Shown here piece after piece: positions 1-5,224 of a stretch of 5,777 bases of DNA. Both the position numbers and the translations under genes were made by a program. The number at the start of each line of letters is the position of its first letter. The first letter of the stretch is position 1. The stretch is from Bacteroidota bacterium (lineage in GTDB: Bacteria; Bacteroidota; Bacteroidia; Flavobacteriales; Weeksellaceae). Below the pieces are notes generated by a model. The model worked only from the letters and a program-made list of their open reading frames with translations, was not told where the DNA came from and did no database searches. The stretch is from assembly GCA_018266965.1 (NCBI GenBank), contig JAFDZJ010000088.1:1-5777 (forward strand), in the 5' to 3' direction.

Positions 1-260
1 TAATCCTTTTTCGCTACTAAGGTATCAGCGCAACAAAACAATGCAACAAATTCATCAGCACCGCTGCCTGTTGCACAATAGTGCCATTCCTCCACTTTTT
101 TGTAAAAGTCGCTTTTTACGGGTTGTCCCATTATTGCTTCAACTTCATTTTTTGTCATTCCCTCATGTAGTTTGTATGAAATACTTAAGTTTTGTCTAGT
201 TCCTCTTAAAGTTGCACAAGAAGTCAAGCCTAAAATAAGGGCAAAAAATAGAATTCTCAT
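1..260 (-). CDS. SmpA/BamE-like lipoprotein, C-terminus cut off by window edge
   Basis: The frame opens at ATG (258-260) and stays open for 86 codons to the window start, so the C-terminus is missing. The N-terminus is a short hydrophobic signal (residues 2-11) ending in a lipobox LTSC with Cys15 as the predicted lipidated residue, so the product should be a membrane-anchored lipoprotein. Residues about 32-60 contain LHEGMTKNEVEAIMGQPV followed by a WHY motif, which resembles the SmpA/OmlA (BamE-type) fold, where a GMT-x-x-x-V helix and G-x-P turn are conserved. Family members are often outer-membrane lipoproteins, but many stand-alone copies have no assigned role. The start codon lies 33 bp from the AAC of site 1, so the gene occupies the start-proximal end of cassette A. 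Function beyond the fold is not claimed. Confidence 0.8.
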   Translation of the reverse strand, partial: MRILFFALILGLTSCATLRGTRQNLSISYKLHEGMTKNEVEAIMGQPVKSDFYKKVEEWHYCATGSGADEFVALFCCADTLVAKKD

Positions 261-292
261 TTTATTAAAGTTTGGTCTAAAAAATTGCAGCC

Positions 293-482
293 AACGGACA
301 GGTATTGCCGATGGTGGGGAAATAGCATTTCGTCCGCCGGAACCACTGCCTGGCTTTTTGCTAAAGATAAATAATAAGAACTAAAGCCTGGCTTTATTCG
401 TCAAGCCCCGAACCACAGTACAATAGAATTACCGCTGCTGATTGCTCCAATGTCAAGCCCCACTATTGGCAATACCCATGTT
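293..482. repeat. attC-like palindromic site 1
   Basis: A 190 bp element running from AAC (293-295) to GTT (480-482). The left arm 301-319 pairs with the right arm 458-477: GGTATTGCCGATGGTGGGG against GGTATTGCCAATAGTGGGG (reverse complement of the right), 17 of 19, with both mismatches G•T wobbles. The sequence after the left arm (319-331) forms a small hairpin, GAAAT-AGC-ATTTC. The interior holds two copies of a CGTC-x-x-GCC-x-x-GAACC motif (331-344, 399-414), and the right arm is preceded by GTCAAGCCCC. The outer left flank GCAGCC belongs to cassette A; the outer right flank GGCAGAA pairs with the far end of cassette B. Confidence 0.8.
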
Positions 483-499
483 GGCAGAAGTACATTTCA

Positions 500-856
500 T
501 CAGTAAGCCTGCACTAAAACTTCTGTCGGGATGTGCCACTTTTTATGTAATTGTCGAATCATGTCTAATGACAGTTTTCGTTTTCGGCTTAAAATTTCAC
601 TCGCCCTACTTTTTTGTCCTACAATGTCTGCTAAGTCGGTTTGGGTCAAACCCGATTGCTCCATACGAAACTTAATAGCTTCGATGGGGTCGGGCAAGTC
701 AATCGGAAATTTTTCATCTTCATATTTTTCAATCAATAAACTCAATATTTCCAATTCATCGCCTTTTGGCGTTCCTTTTTTTGCGTCAAATAGATTTTCG
801 AGTCGAAGCATGGCTTGCTCGTAATCTTTTTTTGTCTTTATAGGCTTGATGTTCAT
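500..856 (-). CDS. higA: HigA-type antitoxin, XRE-family helix-turn-helix
   Basis: This 118-residue protein has an N-terminal dimerisation/toxin-contact region (about 1-55) and a C-terminal helix-turn-helix (about 58-113). In the latter, SGLTQTDLADIVGQKSRASEILSRK contains the usual LTQ-x-x-LA turn and the SRASEIL recognition helix. This length and domain order match the HigA branch (COG5499-like) that accompanies HigB toxins encoded upstream. The antitoxin should bind and neutralise the toxin and repress their shared operator. It starts one base after the toxin stop (TGACATG, 854-860), so the two are co-transcribed and probably translationally coupled. Its stop is 17 bp from the GTT of site 1. 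The toxin-first order is the classic higBA arrangement. Confidence 0.93.
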   Translation of the reverse strand: MNIKPIKTKKDYEQAMLRLENLFDAKKGTPKGDELEILSLLIEKYEDEKFPIDLPDPIEAIKFRMEQSGLTQTDLADIVGQKSRASEILSRKRKLSLDMIRQLHKKWHIPTEVLVQAY

Positions 857-857
857 G

Positions 858-1151
858 TCAAATTGTTTTTGCGTTTATTTTATCATATTCGGCATGTGTC
901 CCGATAAACCGAACCCAAACCATTTGATAATCAAAATTTATTTTCACAATAAGTCGGTAAGAGTTCCCTTTTATATTGAAGACAATTCTGTCGTTTCCAA
1001 CAATACTTGCACTTGGATACTCAATCTTTATTTCATTTGGATTAGTCCAATCAGCTTTTGAGGCTTCCTGAAACCATGCTTTCAATTGCTGTTCACAGTC
1101 ATTATGCTTCTCCCAAAATTCTCTAAGTGTCTTTTTTGCTATTACCCTCAA
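858..1151 (-). CDS. higB: HigB-type toxin, RelE-fold ribosome-dependent mRNA interferase
   Basis: The 97-residue product shows the hallmarks of the HigB_toxin family. It begins MRVIAKKTLREFWEKH, has a central S-x-x-V-x-NDRIVFNI-x-G-N-x-YRLIVKINF strand region (about 47-73), and ends VWVRFIGTHAEYDKI (about 78-92), with His86 and the Y-D-K-I end conserved. Family members cut mRNA on the ribosome. The best start is a TTG codon (1149-1151): it restores the normal family N-terminus, and no ATG lies nearby upstream. The weak start and the one-base gap to the antitoxin fit the need to keep toxin output low. A Bacteroidota-type -7 box lies 15 bp upstream. As cassette cargo, such a pair would select against loss of the surrounding array. 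Confidence 0.92.
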   Translation of the reverse strand: MRVIAKKTLREFWEKHNDCEQQLKAWFQEASKADWTNPNEIKIEYPSASIVGNDRIVFNIKGNSYRLIVKINFDYQMVWVRFIGTHAEYDKINAKTI

Positions 1152-1165
1152 CTTTATTGTTTTGT

Positions 1166-1173
1166 CAAAGGTA
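1166..1173 (-). promoter_or_regulatory. Bacteroidota -7 box upstream of higB
   Basis: The minus strand reads TACCTTTG, an exact match to the TAnnTTTG -7 element of the Bacteroidota primary sigma factor, ending 14 bases before the TTG start of the toxin. A TTTTGG sits upstream but only about 13 bases away, closer than the usual -33 spacing, so only the -7 element is supported. The region between 1152 and 1240 is the only sizeable start-side gap among the cassettes, consistent with a cassette carrying its own autoregulated promoter. Confidence 0.5.
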
Positions 1174-1244
1174 GTGAAAAGTTACCAAAATGGGAAATTT
1201 TTATTCTGTGTCGATATGTGGAAGTGTCGATACGTATTTCTGCC

Positions 1245-1435
1245 AACGAACAGGGCTTGCTGCAGGTGTGGAATTAGTATTCCGTCTGCCCGGAACCGCT
1301 GCTGATTGATGGACTAAAAGTACAAGTTAAAAACCAAAAGCCAAATAGCATTCCGTCAAGCCCGGACTGAAGCACAATAACGAACTGCTGCCGATGATTA
1401 CAACGTCCAGCCACACTTGCAGCAAACCCCATGTT
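1245..1435. repeat. attC-like palindromic site 2
   Basis: A 191 bp element from AAC (1245-1247) to GTT (1433-1435). The left arm CAGGGCTTGCTGCAGGTGTGG (1251-1271) pairs with the right arm CCACACTTGCAGCAAACCCC (1411-1430), 17 of 20, all mismatches being transitions. The interior has a GGAAT-TAGT-ATTCC hairpin (1270-1283) and two CCGTC-x-x-GCCCGGA motifs (1282-1294, 1353-1367). Positions 1270-1309 match site 5 positions 4372-4411 at 38 of 40 bases although the stem arms of the two sites differ. Confidence 0.82.
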
Positions 1436-1473
1436 GGCTGCTGCTGTTCTCTCTCTGCAACAGAGTATGTCTG

Positions 1474-1980
1474 CTATTTTACAAACTTTAAAAACAAACC
1501 CAATGTCCCTTTATGAATTGTACTTTTCCAAGGTTTCCCAAACTGTTTAAAATTGTTTTTTTCAAGAATTCGTGTCATTGAGTTGTCTACACGAAGTTCA
1601 GTTGATGCCATTAGGTTCGTATCGCTGAATTTGTCAAGGAGAAGTTTTACAATTGAAGATGAAAAACCTTTTCCTGTATGGTCTGGCAATGTAAAACAGT
1701 ATCCAAGTTCCGATGAAAAGTCATTTCTAAATTTGTCAAGGTCTGCTTTGTCAGAATTAAAGTCGCTATTTGTTTTTGGTTTGATAGCACCGATTGAAAT
1801 TATTTTATTGTCCACTTTGCATAAACAAAGAAATGTGCAACGATTTATTTTTTCCAATGTAGGATTAGTTACTTTTCCCTGTTGAATTAGTAACTCAAGA
1901 AATATTTTTTTGTCTGTGTCCGAAATGTTTTTTGGAGTATCTAACTTGTAAGTAATTTCTTTCATTTTATATTTAGTCAT
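1474..1980 (-). CDS. GNAT-family N-acetyltransferase
   Basis: The 168-residue protein fits a single GNAT domain. Strands about 49-65 (FLCLCKVDNKIISIGAIKPK) form the N-terminal sheet. ELGYCFTLPDHTGKGFSSSI (91-110) is motif A, with HTGKGF taking the place of the usual Q/R-x-x-G-x-G/A acetyl-CoA pyrophosphate loop and the following helix. ELRVDNSMTRILEKNNF (129-145) is motif B, with the N-x-x-x-x-x-x-x-x-x-N-F signature. It would transfer an acetyl group from acetyl-CoA to an amine; the substrate cannot be read from the sequence. Its ATG (1978-1980) overlaps the end of the upstream gene by 8 bp, so the pair is translationally coupled; Met6 is an alternative start. Small acetyltransferases are frequent integron cassette cargo, some of them drug-modifying, but nothing here points to an antibiotic substrate. 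Confidence 0.83.
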   Translation of the reverse strand: MTKYKMKEITYKLDTPKNISDTDKKIFLELLIQQGKVTNPTLEKINRCTFLCLCKVDNKIISIGAIKPKTNSDFNSDKADLDKFRNDFSSELGYCFTLPDHTGKGFSSSIVKLLLDKFSDTNLMASTELRVDNSMTRILEKNNFKQFGKPWKSTIHKGTLGLFLKFVK

Positions 1981-2587
1981 TTAAAATTGCGTTGCGATAC
2001 ATTTCAAACAATTTGTCGCCTTTAATTGGTGATAGCCGAGAAGGAGAGGAAATGATTTCAATTTTTATTTCACGACTTTTAAAAATCAACTTTGTCTTAA
2101 TTGGTAATTTGTCCTTCGGGATTATAAAATTATGTCCATTTAAAATGCAGTAGTGATGAAACCAAGAAAGAACACTATTTCCACCGCTGCTGCTTGTTAT
2201 GATTATTTTTTTAATTGCTGGATGAGTTTCTAATATCAAAAAGATGTCGGTGTATTCAATTGGAAAAAGGTTGTCGTCTTTTGAACTATCTTTTTGTCTT
2301 AATATTTTTTTTCCAATGTCGCCAATCCCTAATTTTAAATCTGCTAAAATCTGTTTCCTGATTTCTATTGGCTTTGCTTCTTTGTAATCGTCTAATTTTT
2401 TTTCAGCAGCTTGAAATAATATTCTCCAAAAATCATTATTAGGATTTGGGTAAAAAAACTCATAAGCTCCTCTATTACCTTCTGCTGTAGGGAAAGTGCC
2501 TAAAATTAATTTGTCAGCATTTGTCGGAATGAAGGGTTGCCAAGGATGCGTTTCTTCTTTGTATTCGTTTAGTGTTTTGTATGTCAT
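1973..2587 (-). CDS. Uracil-DNA-glycosylase-superfamily protein (G:T/U mismatch glycosylase-like)
   Basis: A 204-residue protein whose motifs fit the uracil-DNA-glycosylase fold. LILGTFPTAE (27-36) corresponds to motif 1 (G-x-x-P). The segment FFYPNPNNDFWRIL (44-57) carries the aromatic and asparagine-rich base-stacking region seen in Mug-like and related unassigned glycosylases. GIGDIGKKI lies at 87-95, and ISSPSRLSP (179-187) is the motif 2-like leucine/serine loop that enters the minor groove. These enzymes flip out and remove damaged or mismatched bases. Members of this particular branch are mostly annotated only by fold, so true glycosylase activity is inference. It is the first gene of its cassette, 49 bp from the AAC of site 3, and its stop overlaps the acetyltransferase start. 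Confidence 0.78.
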   Translation of the reverse strand: MTYKTLNEYKEETHPWQPFIPTNADKLILGTFPTAEGNRGAYEFFYPNPNNDFWRILFQAAEKKLDDYKEAKPIEIRKQILADLKLGIGDIGKKILRQKDSSKDDNLFPIEYTDIFLILETHPAIKKIIITSSSGGNSVLSWFHHYCILNGHNFIIPKDKLPIKTKLIFKSREIKIEIISSPSRLSPIKGDKLFEMYRNAILND

Positions 2588-2636
2588 TTATAGTCGTAGC
2601 GTATGAAGTTTGAAGTGTCGCAATACAGTAGCAGCC

Positions 2637-2824
2637 AACGGCCGGGGCTTGCTGCTGTGCTGGGATTTGAAAAACGTCCAGCCCGGAACCGAAGCCCAAT
2701 AGAATTACTGATGTTGAAGATAAGAACTAAAGCTGAATGGAATTACGTCTGACGGAAACGCTGCTGAATAGCGAACAAAAGATGAGACATTATTCGTCAG
2801 CCAGCATAGCAGCAAACCCATGTT
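2637..2824. repeat. attC-like palindromic site 3
   Basis: A 188 bp element from AAC (2637-2639) to GTT (2822-2824). The left arm GGGCTTGCTGCTGTGCTGG (2645-2663) pairs with the right arm CCAGCATAGCAGCAAACCC (2801-2819), 17 of 19. The interior motif is ACGTCCAGCCCGGAACC (2674-2690), with a diverged CGTC-containing second copy near 2747. The outer flanks are clearly mosaic: the left reads CAGCC-AAC (cassette C arm) while the right reads GTT-GTGTGCAG (cassette D arm), and the two do not pair with each other. Confidence 0.82.
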
Positions 2825-3398
2825 GTGTGCAGTTTACCATGCTCCCATGTACACTTTCATGAAACGCTTCCATTCGCTGTTAACTTTTTGATAGAAGAAT
2901 AAGTAGTCATATCCCGCCGAATAGCCATACATCTCTGCCAATCGAAAAACTGCTATCGAACTATTTCTAAAATAAACTATACGGCTAAATAGAAAATATC
3001 TCTTATCCTTTTTTTCTTTTTGCTCTTTCATGAACTTTAGTCGATATTTATTCACTGAGTCATAAGTTGTCATCAGTGAATTATCGAACATGTTAGCTGT
3101 CCATGCGAGTGTCGAATCCTTTTTAAATTCTTTATCGAGAAGACGAACCTCGTTTCTTGCCAATTTTAGTGACACTTTGGTTGTGTCAAAGTAGCCTTCA
3201 AGTTTTCCTTTCCTTGCTGCGTTGCTCACCAATCCATAGAAATTCATAGAACTGTCAACATAAATTATAGTACTTGTCTCTTTCTAACTTCTTACAGCAT
3301 CCTCAAACATTTTTGTCGTACCGTCTTGACCAAAAGACAGAAATGTGGAAAGTGTAAAAAGTGATATGAGACATAGGGTTTTCATAATTGCACACAAC
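2822..3398. mobile_element. Cassette D body (interrupted secreted protein)
   Basis: GTTGTGTGCAGTT (2822-2834) pairs with AATTGCACACAAC (3386-3398) at 12 of 13 positions. The right copy abuts the ATG at 3385 and the left copy overlaps the gene's stop codon at 2834, so almost nothing but the gene lies between the arms. Confidence 0.68.
2834..3385 (-). pseudogene. Secreted protein of unknown function, interrupted by an in-frame TAG
   Basis: Read from the ATG at 3383-3385, the frame gives a signal peptide (MKTLCLISLFTLSTFLSFGQ, cleavage likely after Gln20), then DGTTKMFEDAVRS, a TAG at 3284-3286, and in the same frame KETSTIIYVDSS followed without a break by another 137 residues starting MNFYGLVSN to a TAA at 2834-2836. 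The intact protein would be about 183 residues. The ATG at 3245-3247 alone would give a 137-residue protein lacking a signal peptide; the sequence before it reads as protein, so the longer form is probably ancestral. The mature part is rich in Lys, Arg, Tyr and Phe (for example RYFLFSRIVYFRNSS) with no motif I recognise. The ATG sits 10 bp from the AAC of site 4 and the stop 9 bp from the GTT of site 3, exactly filling the cassette. A nonsense mutation, a sequencing error or recoding could each explain the TAG. Confidence 0.7.
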
Positions 3399-3587
3399 GT
3401 TCAGGGCTTGGCGATGTTGGGGCAACTGCGTTCCGTCACGCCTGAACTGAAGTTAAATACAGTTACTGTTGTTGATTGTGATTACTAATGTTCAAAAGCA
3501 TTCTGTCGAGCTGGTAACAAAAGGAATATAGTAGTACAAAAGTTGATGTTTATTCCGTCAAGCCCCAATATTGCCAAACCTTTTGTT
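3396..3587. repeat. attC-like palindromic site 4
   Basis: A 192 bp element from AAC (3396-3398) to GTT (3585-3587). The left arm GGCTTGGCGATGTTGGGGC (3404-3422) pairs with the right arm GCCCCAATATTGCCAAACC (3562-3580), 16 of 19 with only C·A and G•T mispairs. Motifs TTCCGTC-x-x-GCC (3431-3443), TTCTGTC-x-x-GC (3500-3511) and TTCCGTCAAGCCCC (3553-3566) are spaced through the interior, the last leading into the right arm. Confidence 0.8.
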
Positions 3588-3608
3588 AGCGGTAGTTTTT
3601 GTCTTTCT

Positions 3609-3959
3609 TTACTTAAAATGATGAAACCAATGTCCATTTGATTCTCTGTCAACAGTTTCTTGTGATTCGAAACCGATATGAACATTTGCAATTGCTTCAC
3701 TCGGATAATTGTTTATTGTCAATATATGTCGAAGTTTCGAATTAAGTATTTTGTCATTAGATAGTTTTGTTTTTAAATCATCAGTCTTTATACAAATCCA
3801 ATAAACCAAATGTCTGGGGTCAATGTCATATGCACCGTAATAAAAAATAAAAAACTTTTCTTTACAAGCAGGTTTTATGATTTTTATAATGTCGTCTTTA
3901 ATGTCTAAAACCTTTCTTTTGATAGAAGCTTTTTTGTATAAAAATTTATAGAGCGTCAT
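3609..3959 (-). CDS. Small soluble protein of unknown function
   Basis: I do not recognise a named family for this 116-residue protein. It has no signal peptide or membrane segment. It begins with a Lys-rich helical stretch (9-35), followed by alternating hydrophobic strands (FFIFYYGAYDIDPRHLVYWICIKTD, about 36-60), a short helical linker and a conserved-looking C-terminus, FESQETVDRESNGHWFHHFK (97-116). The pattern suggests a compact alpha/beta domain. It starts 3 bp after the lipoprotein stop, so the two are an operon and probably translationally coupled, and its stop lies 21 bp from the GTT of site 4. A role linked to the lipoprotein partner is only an inference from their shared cassette. 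Confidence 0.75.
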   Translation of the reverse strand: MTLYKFLYKKASIKRKVLDIKDDIIKIIKPACKEKFFIFYYGAYDIDPRHLVYWICIKTDDLKTKLSNDKILNSKLRHILTINNYPSEAIANVHIGFESQETVDRESNGHWFHHFK

Positions 3960-3962
3960 CTG

Positions 3963-4334
3963 TCAATCTTTTGGTGATAAATAGCAATCAATGTCATTTT
4001 GATTAATAAAATGAATTTTTTCACCATCAAAAAAATTTATTTGCTTTTCTAAGTCACCTATTATAGTTTGTTTGTCTTGACGGCAAATTAACATAAATGC
4101 TTTTGTGAAAATTAAACTTCCGTCTTGGTCATTATAAATGGAAATATCAACTATATTTTTATGACTATTTATTGCTTTAACTAAAAACCAATTTCCACCA
4201 TCAACTCCTCCTTTCCAAAAAGCACTGTCTGGAATGTTTGCAATTCTTTTTGGTTGATAGTCTTTTACTTCAGTTGAAGTACATGCGAAGCAAAGAATTA
4301 CAAGAAAGATGAAAACTGATTTGAGGTTTGTCAT
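3963..4334 (-). CDS. Putative lipoprotein of unknown function
   Basis: The 123-residue product starts at the ATG at 4332-4334. It has a basic N-terminus, a hydrophobic segment (about 7-16) and an LCFAC lipobox-like end with Cys18 followed by TSTE, so it is probably a lipidated, membrane-anchored protein, though the -3 residue is unusual. The mature domain carries SAFWKGGVDGGNWFLVKA (37-54), a Gly-rich motif followed by beta strands (VDISIYNDQDGSLIF) and a terminal strand pair, suggesting a small beta-rich domain. I know no function for it. The frame is open further upstream to 4397, but that extension lies inside site 5 and is not credible as protein. The start sits 12 bp from the AAC of site 5, leaving no room for a cassette-borne promoter outside the element. 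Confidence 0.78.
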   Translation of the reverse strand: MTNLKSVFIFLVILCFACTSTEVKDYQPKRIANIPDSAFWKGGVDGGNWFLVKAINSHKNIVDISIYNDQDGSLIFTKAFMLICRQDKQTIIGDLEKQINFFDGEKIHFINQNDIDCYLSPKD

Positions 4335-4346
4335 AAAATTACCGCT

Positions 4347-4532
4347 AACGAGCAGGGCTTTATGCAGGTTGGGAATTAGTATTCCGTCTGCCCACAACCG
4401 CTGCTGATTGAAAATATAAAGTTGAATTTAAGAACTAAAGTTGAAAGTTGTTTGTCTAGCCCGAACTAAAGCCTGGATTTGCAATTTGCTGATGTTCGCT
4501 GGTCATGCCCAACTTGCATAAAACCCAATGTT
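4347..4532. repeat. attC-like palindromic site 5
   Basis: A 186 bp element from AAC (4347-4349) to GTT (4530-4532). The left arm GGGCTTTATGCAGGTTGGG (4355-4373) pairs with the right arm CCCAACTTGCATAAAACCC (4508-4526), 17 of 19, one C·A and one G•T. Its left interior (4372-4411) is nearly identical to that of site 2. The second interior part carries TTGTCTAGCCCGAAC (4451-4465) and a TGGTCATGCCC lead-in to the right arm. Confidence 0.82.
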
Positions 4533-5224
4533 GCATGCATACCCAACGAATTACTTAGTCTGTTACACAGAAAATAAGTGGCTGTAATTTAATTGCTTCT
4601 CCATTGTACCGTCTACCAAAAATATTTTTAAAAATCACAGTGTCACCTTCTTTTATTGCACTCAAAGCATTTACAAGTTCTTTAGAAAATGCACTCGTCC
4701 TGTTATTTATTTGATTATAAACACAAGTGTCGCCACGAATAATTGAAACTGTAAAACTGTCAATGGGGCTAAATATATCAATTTCAAAATCGTCATAATC
4801 TGCTCTTATAAATTGCTGGTTTTTTAAAACAATAGCTTTTATGTTTCCTCCAGCAGACGGCCCAACTTTTGGTACTGGATAAGGAATTGATTTTACACGG
4901 AAAGTACTTTGTCCAACTTTTACCAATTTTTGTTTTACCCTTTTATAAATAAGTATGTTGGCTTTCCATCCTGAATCAGTGTGAAAATAATAGCTGCAGT
5001 TTTCACCTTCAATTTTACCGTTATCTGTCTTTACAATCATTTGACTACAGGGGCAATTCTCAACAGTTATTGTCAAAGGGTTATCAACGTCTTGATACAA
5101 GATGTTCATTTTATCTGGTGACACTGAAAATCTCTGCCCAACCGAACTAAAGCTAATAATAGAAAAGAGTATAGTCCAGATAATTTTCATTTGAAGTAGA
5201 ATGTCGTTATGGGTTGCAGGCAAC
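4530..5224. mobile_element. Cassette F body (GldM C-terminal-like protein)
   Basis: GTTGCATGCATACCCA (4530-4545) pairs with the reverse complement of positions 5210-5224 (GTTGCCTGCAACCCA) with one substitution and one gapped base. This is the weakest arm match of the five but extends over 15 positions. Confidence 0.62.
4555..5190 (-). CDS. Secreted GldM C-terminal-domain-like protein
   Basis: Starting at the ATG at 5188-5190, the product is 211 residues with a signal peptide (about 1-19, ending SFSSVGQ). Residues about 21-42 read FSVSPDKMNILYQDVDNPLTI, which strongly resembles the start of the third domain of GldM (SP-x-KMNVLY-x-GVDNP). FRVKSIPYPVPKVG (97-110), the AGGNI-x-x-x-x-L-x-x-Q turn and the closing strands (FTVSIIRGD; SAIKEGDTVIFKNI) match the last GldM domain. 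Full GldM is about 500 residues with an N-terminal transmembrane helix coupling it to GldL; that part is absent, so this is a free exported copy of the two C-terminal domains. Cysteines 46, 48 and 65 could form a disulfide in the periplasm. A role in type IX secretion is not implied by the fold alone. The frame is open to 5433, but the extension crosses site 6 and is not counted. Confidence 0.82.
   Translation of the reverse strand: MKIIWTILFSIISFSSVGQRFSVSPDKMNILYQDVDNPLTITVENCPCSQMIVKTDNGKIEGENCSYYFHTDSGWKANILIYKRVKQKLVKVGQSTFRVKSIPYPVPKVGPSAGGNIKAIVLKNQQFIRADYDDFEIDIFSPIDSFTVSIIRGDTCVYNQINNRTSAFSKELVNALSAIKEGDTVIFKNIFGRRYNGEAIKLQPLIFCVTD

Larger units (their letters stand above)
480..1247. 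mobile_element. Cassette B body (higBA)
   Basis: GTTGGCAGAA (480-489) and TTCTGCCAAC (1238-1247) are perfect inverted repeats (10 of 10) enclosing the two genes. On the cassette model these are the split R' and R'' arms of this cassette's own site. The matching attC-like element would be site 1 or site 2, depending on which strand is exchanged. Confidence 0.68.
1433..2639. mobile_element. Cassette C body (glycosylase-like + GNAT)
   Basis: GTTGGCTGCTGCTGT (1433-1447) and ACAGTAGCAGCCAAC (2625-2639) pair at 14 of 15 positions across a two-gene block. This is the longest arm match of the cassettes here, together with cassette E. Confidence 0.68.
3585..4349. mobile_element. Cassette E body (lipoprotein + small unknown protein)
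   Basis: GTTAGCGGTAGTTTT (3585-3599) pairs with AAAATTACCGCTAAC (4335-4349) at 14 of 15 positions. The arms differ wholly from those of the neighbouring cassettes (GTTAGCGG rather than GTTGNNTG), yet match each other. Confidence 0.68.

Noticed and set aside
442..824. Two + strand frames opposite higA
   Set aside because: They are antisense shadows of a recognisable helix-turn-helix antitoxin.
1553..1885. A 110-codon + strand frame opposite the acetyltransferase
   Set aside because: It is antisense to a gene with clear GNAT motifs and shows no motif of its own.
2514..2699. A 61-codon minus frame spanning the glycosylase start and site 3
   Set aside because: Half of it is the palindromic element and the rest is out of frame with a well-supported gene.
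3485..3700. A 71-codon minus frame across site 4 and the end of the 116-residue gene
   Set aside because: It is a shadow of that gene plus repeat sequence; no homology pattern is seen.
4335..4397. N-terminal extension of the cassette E lipoprotein frame to 4397
   Set aside because: It lies almost wholly in site 5, and the ATG at 4332-4334 gives a proper signal peptide directly.
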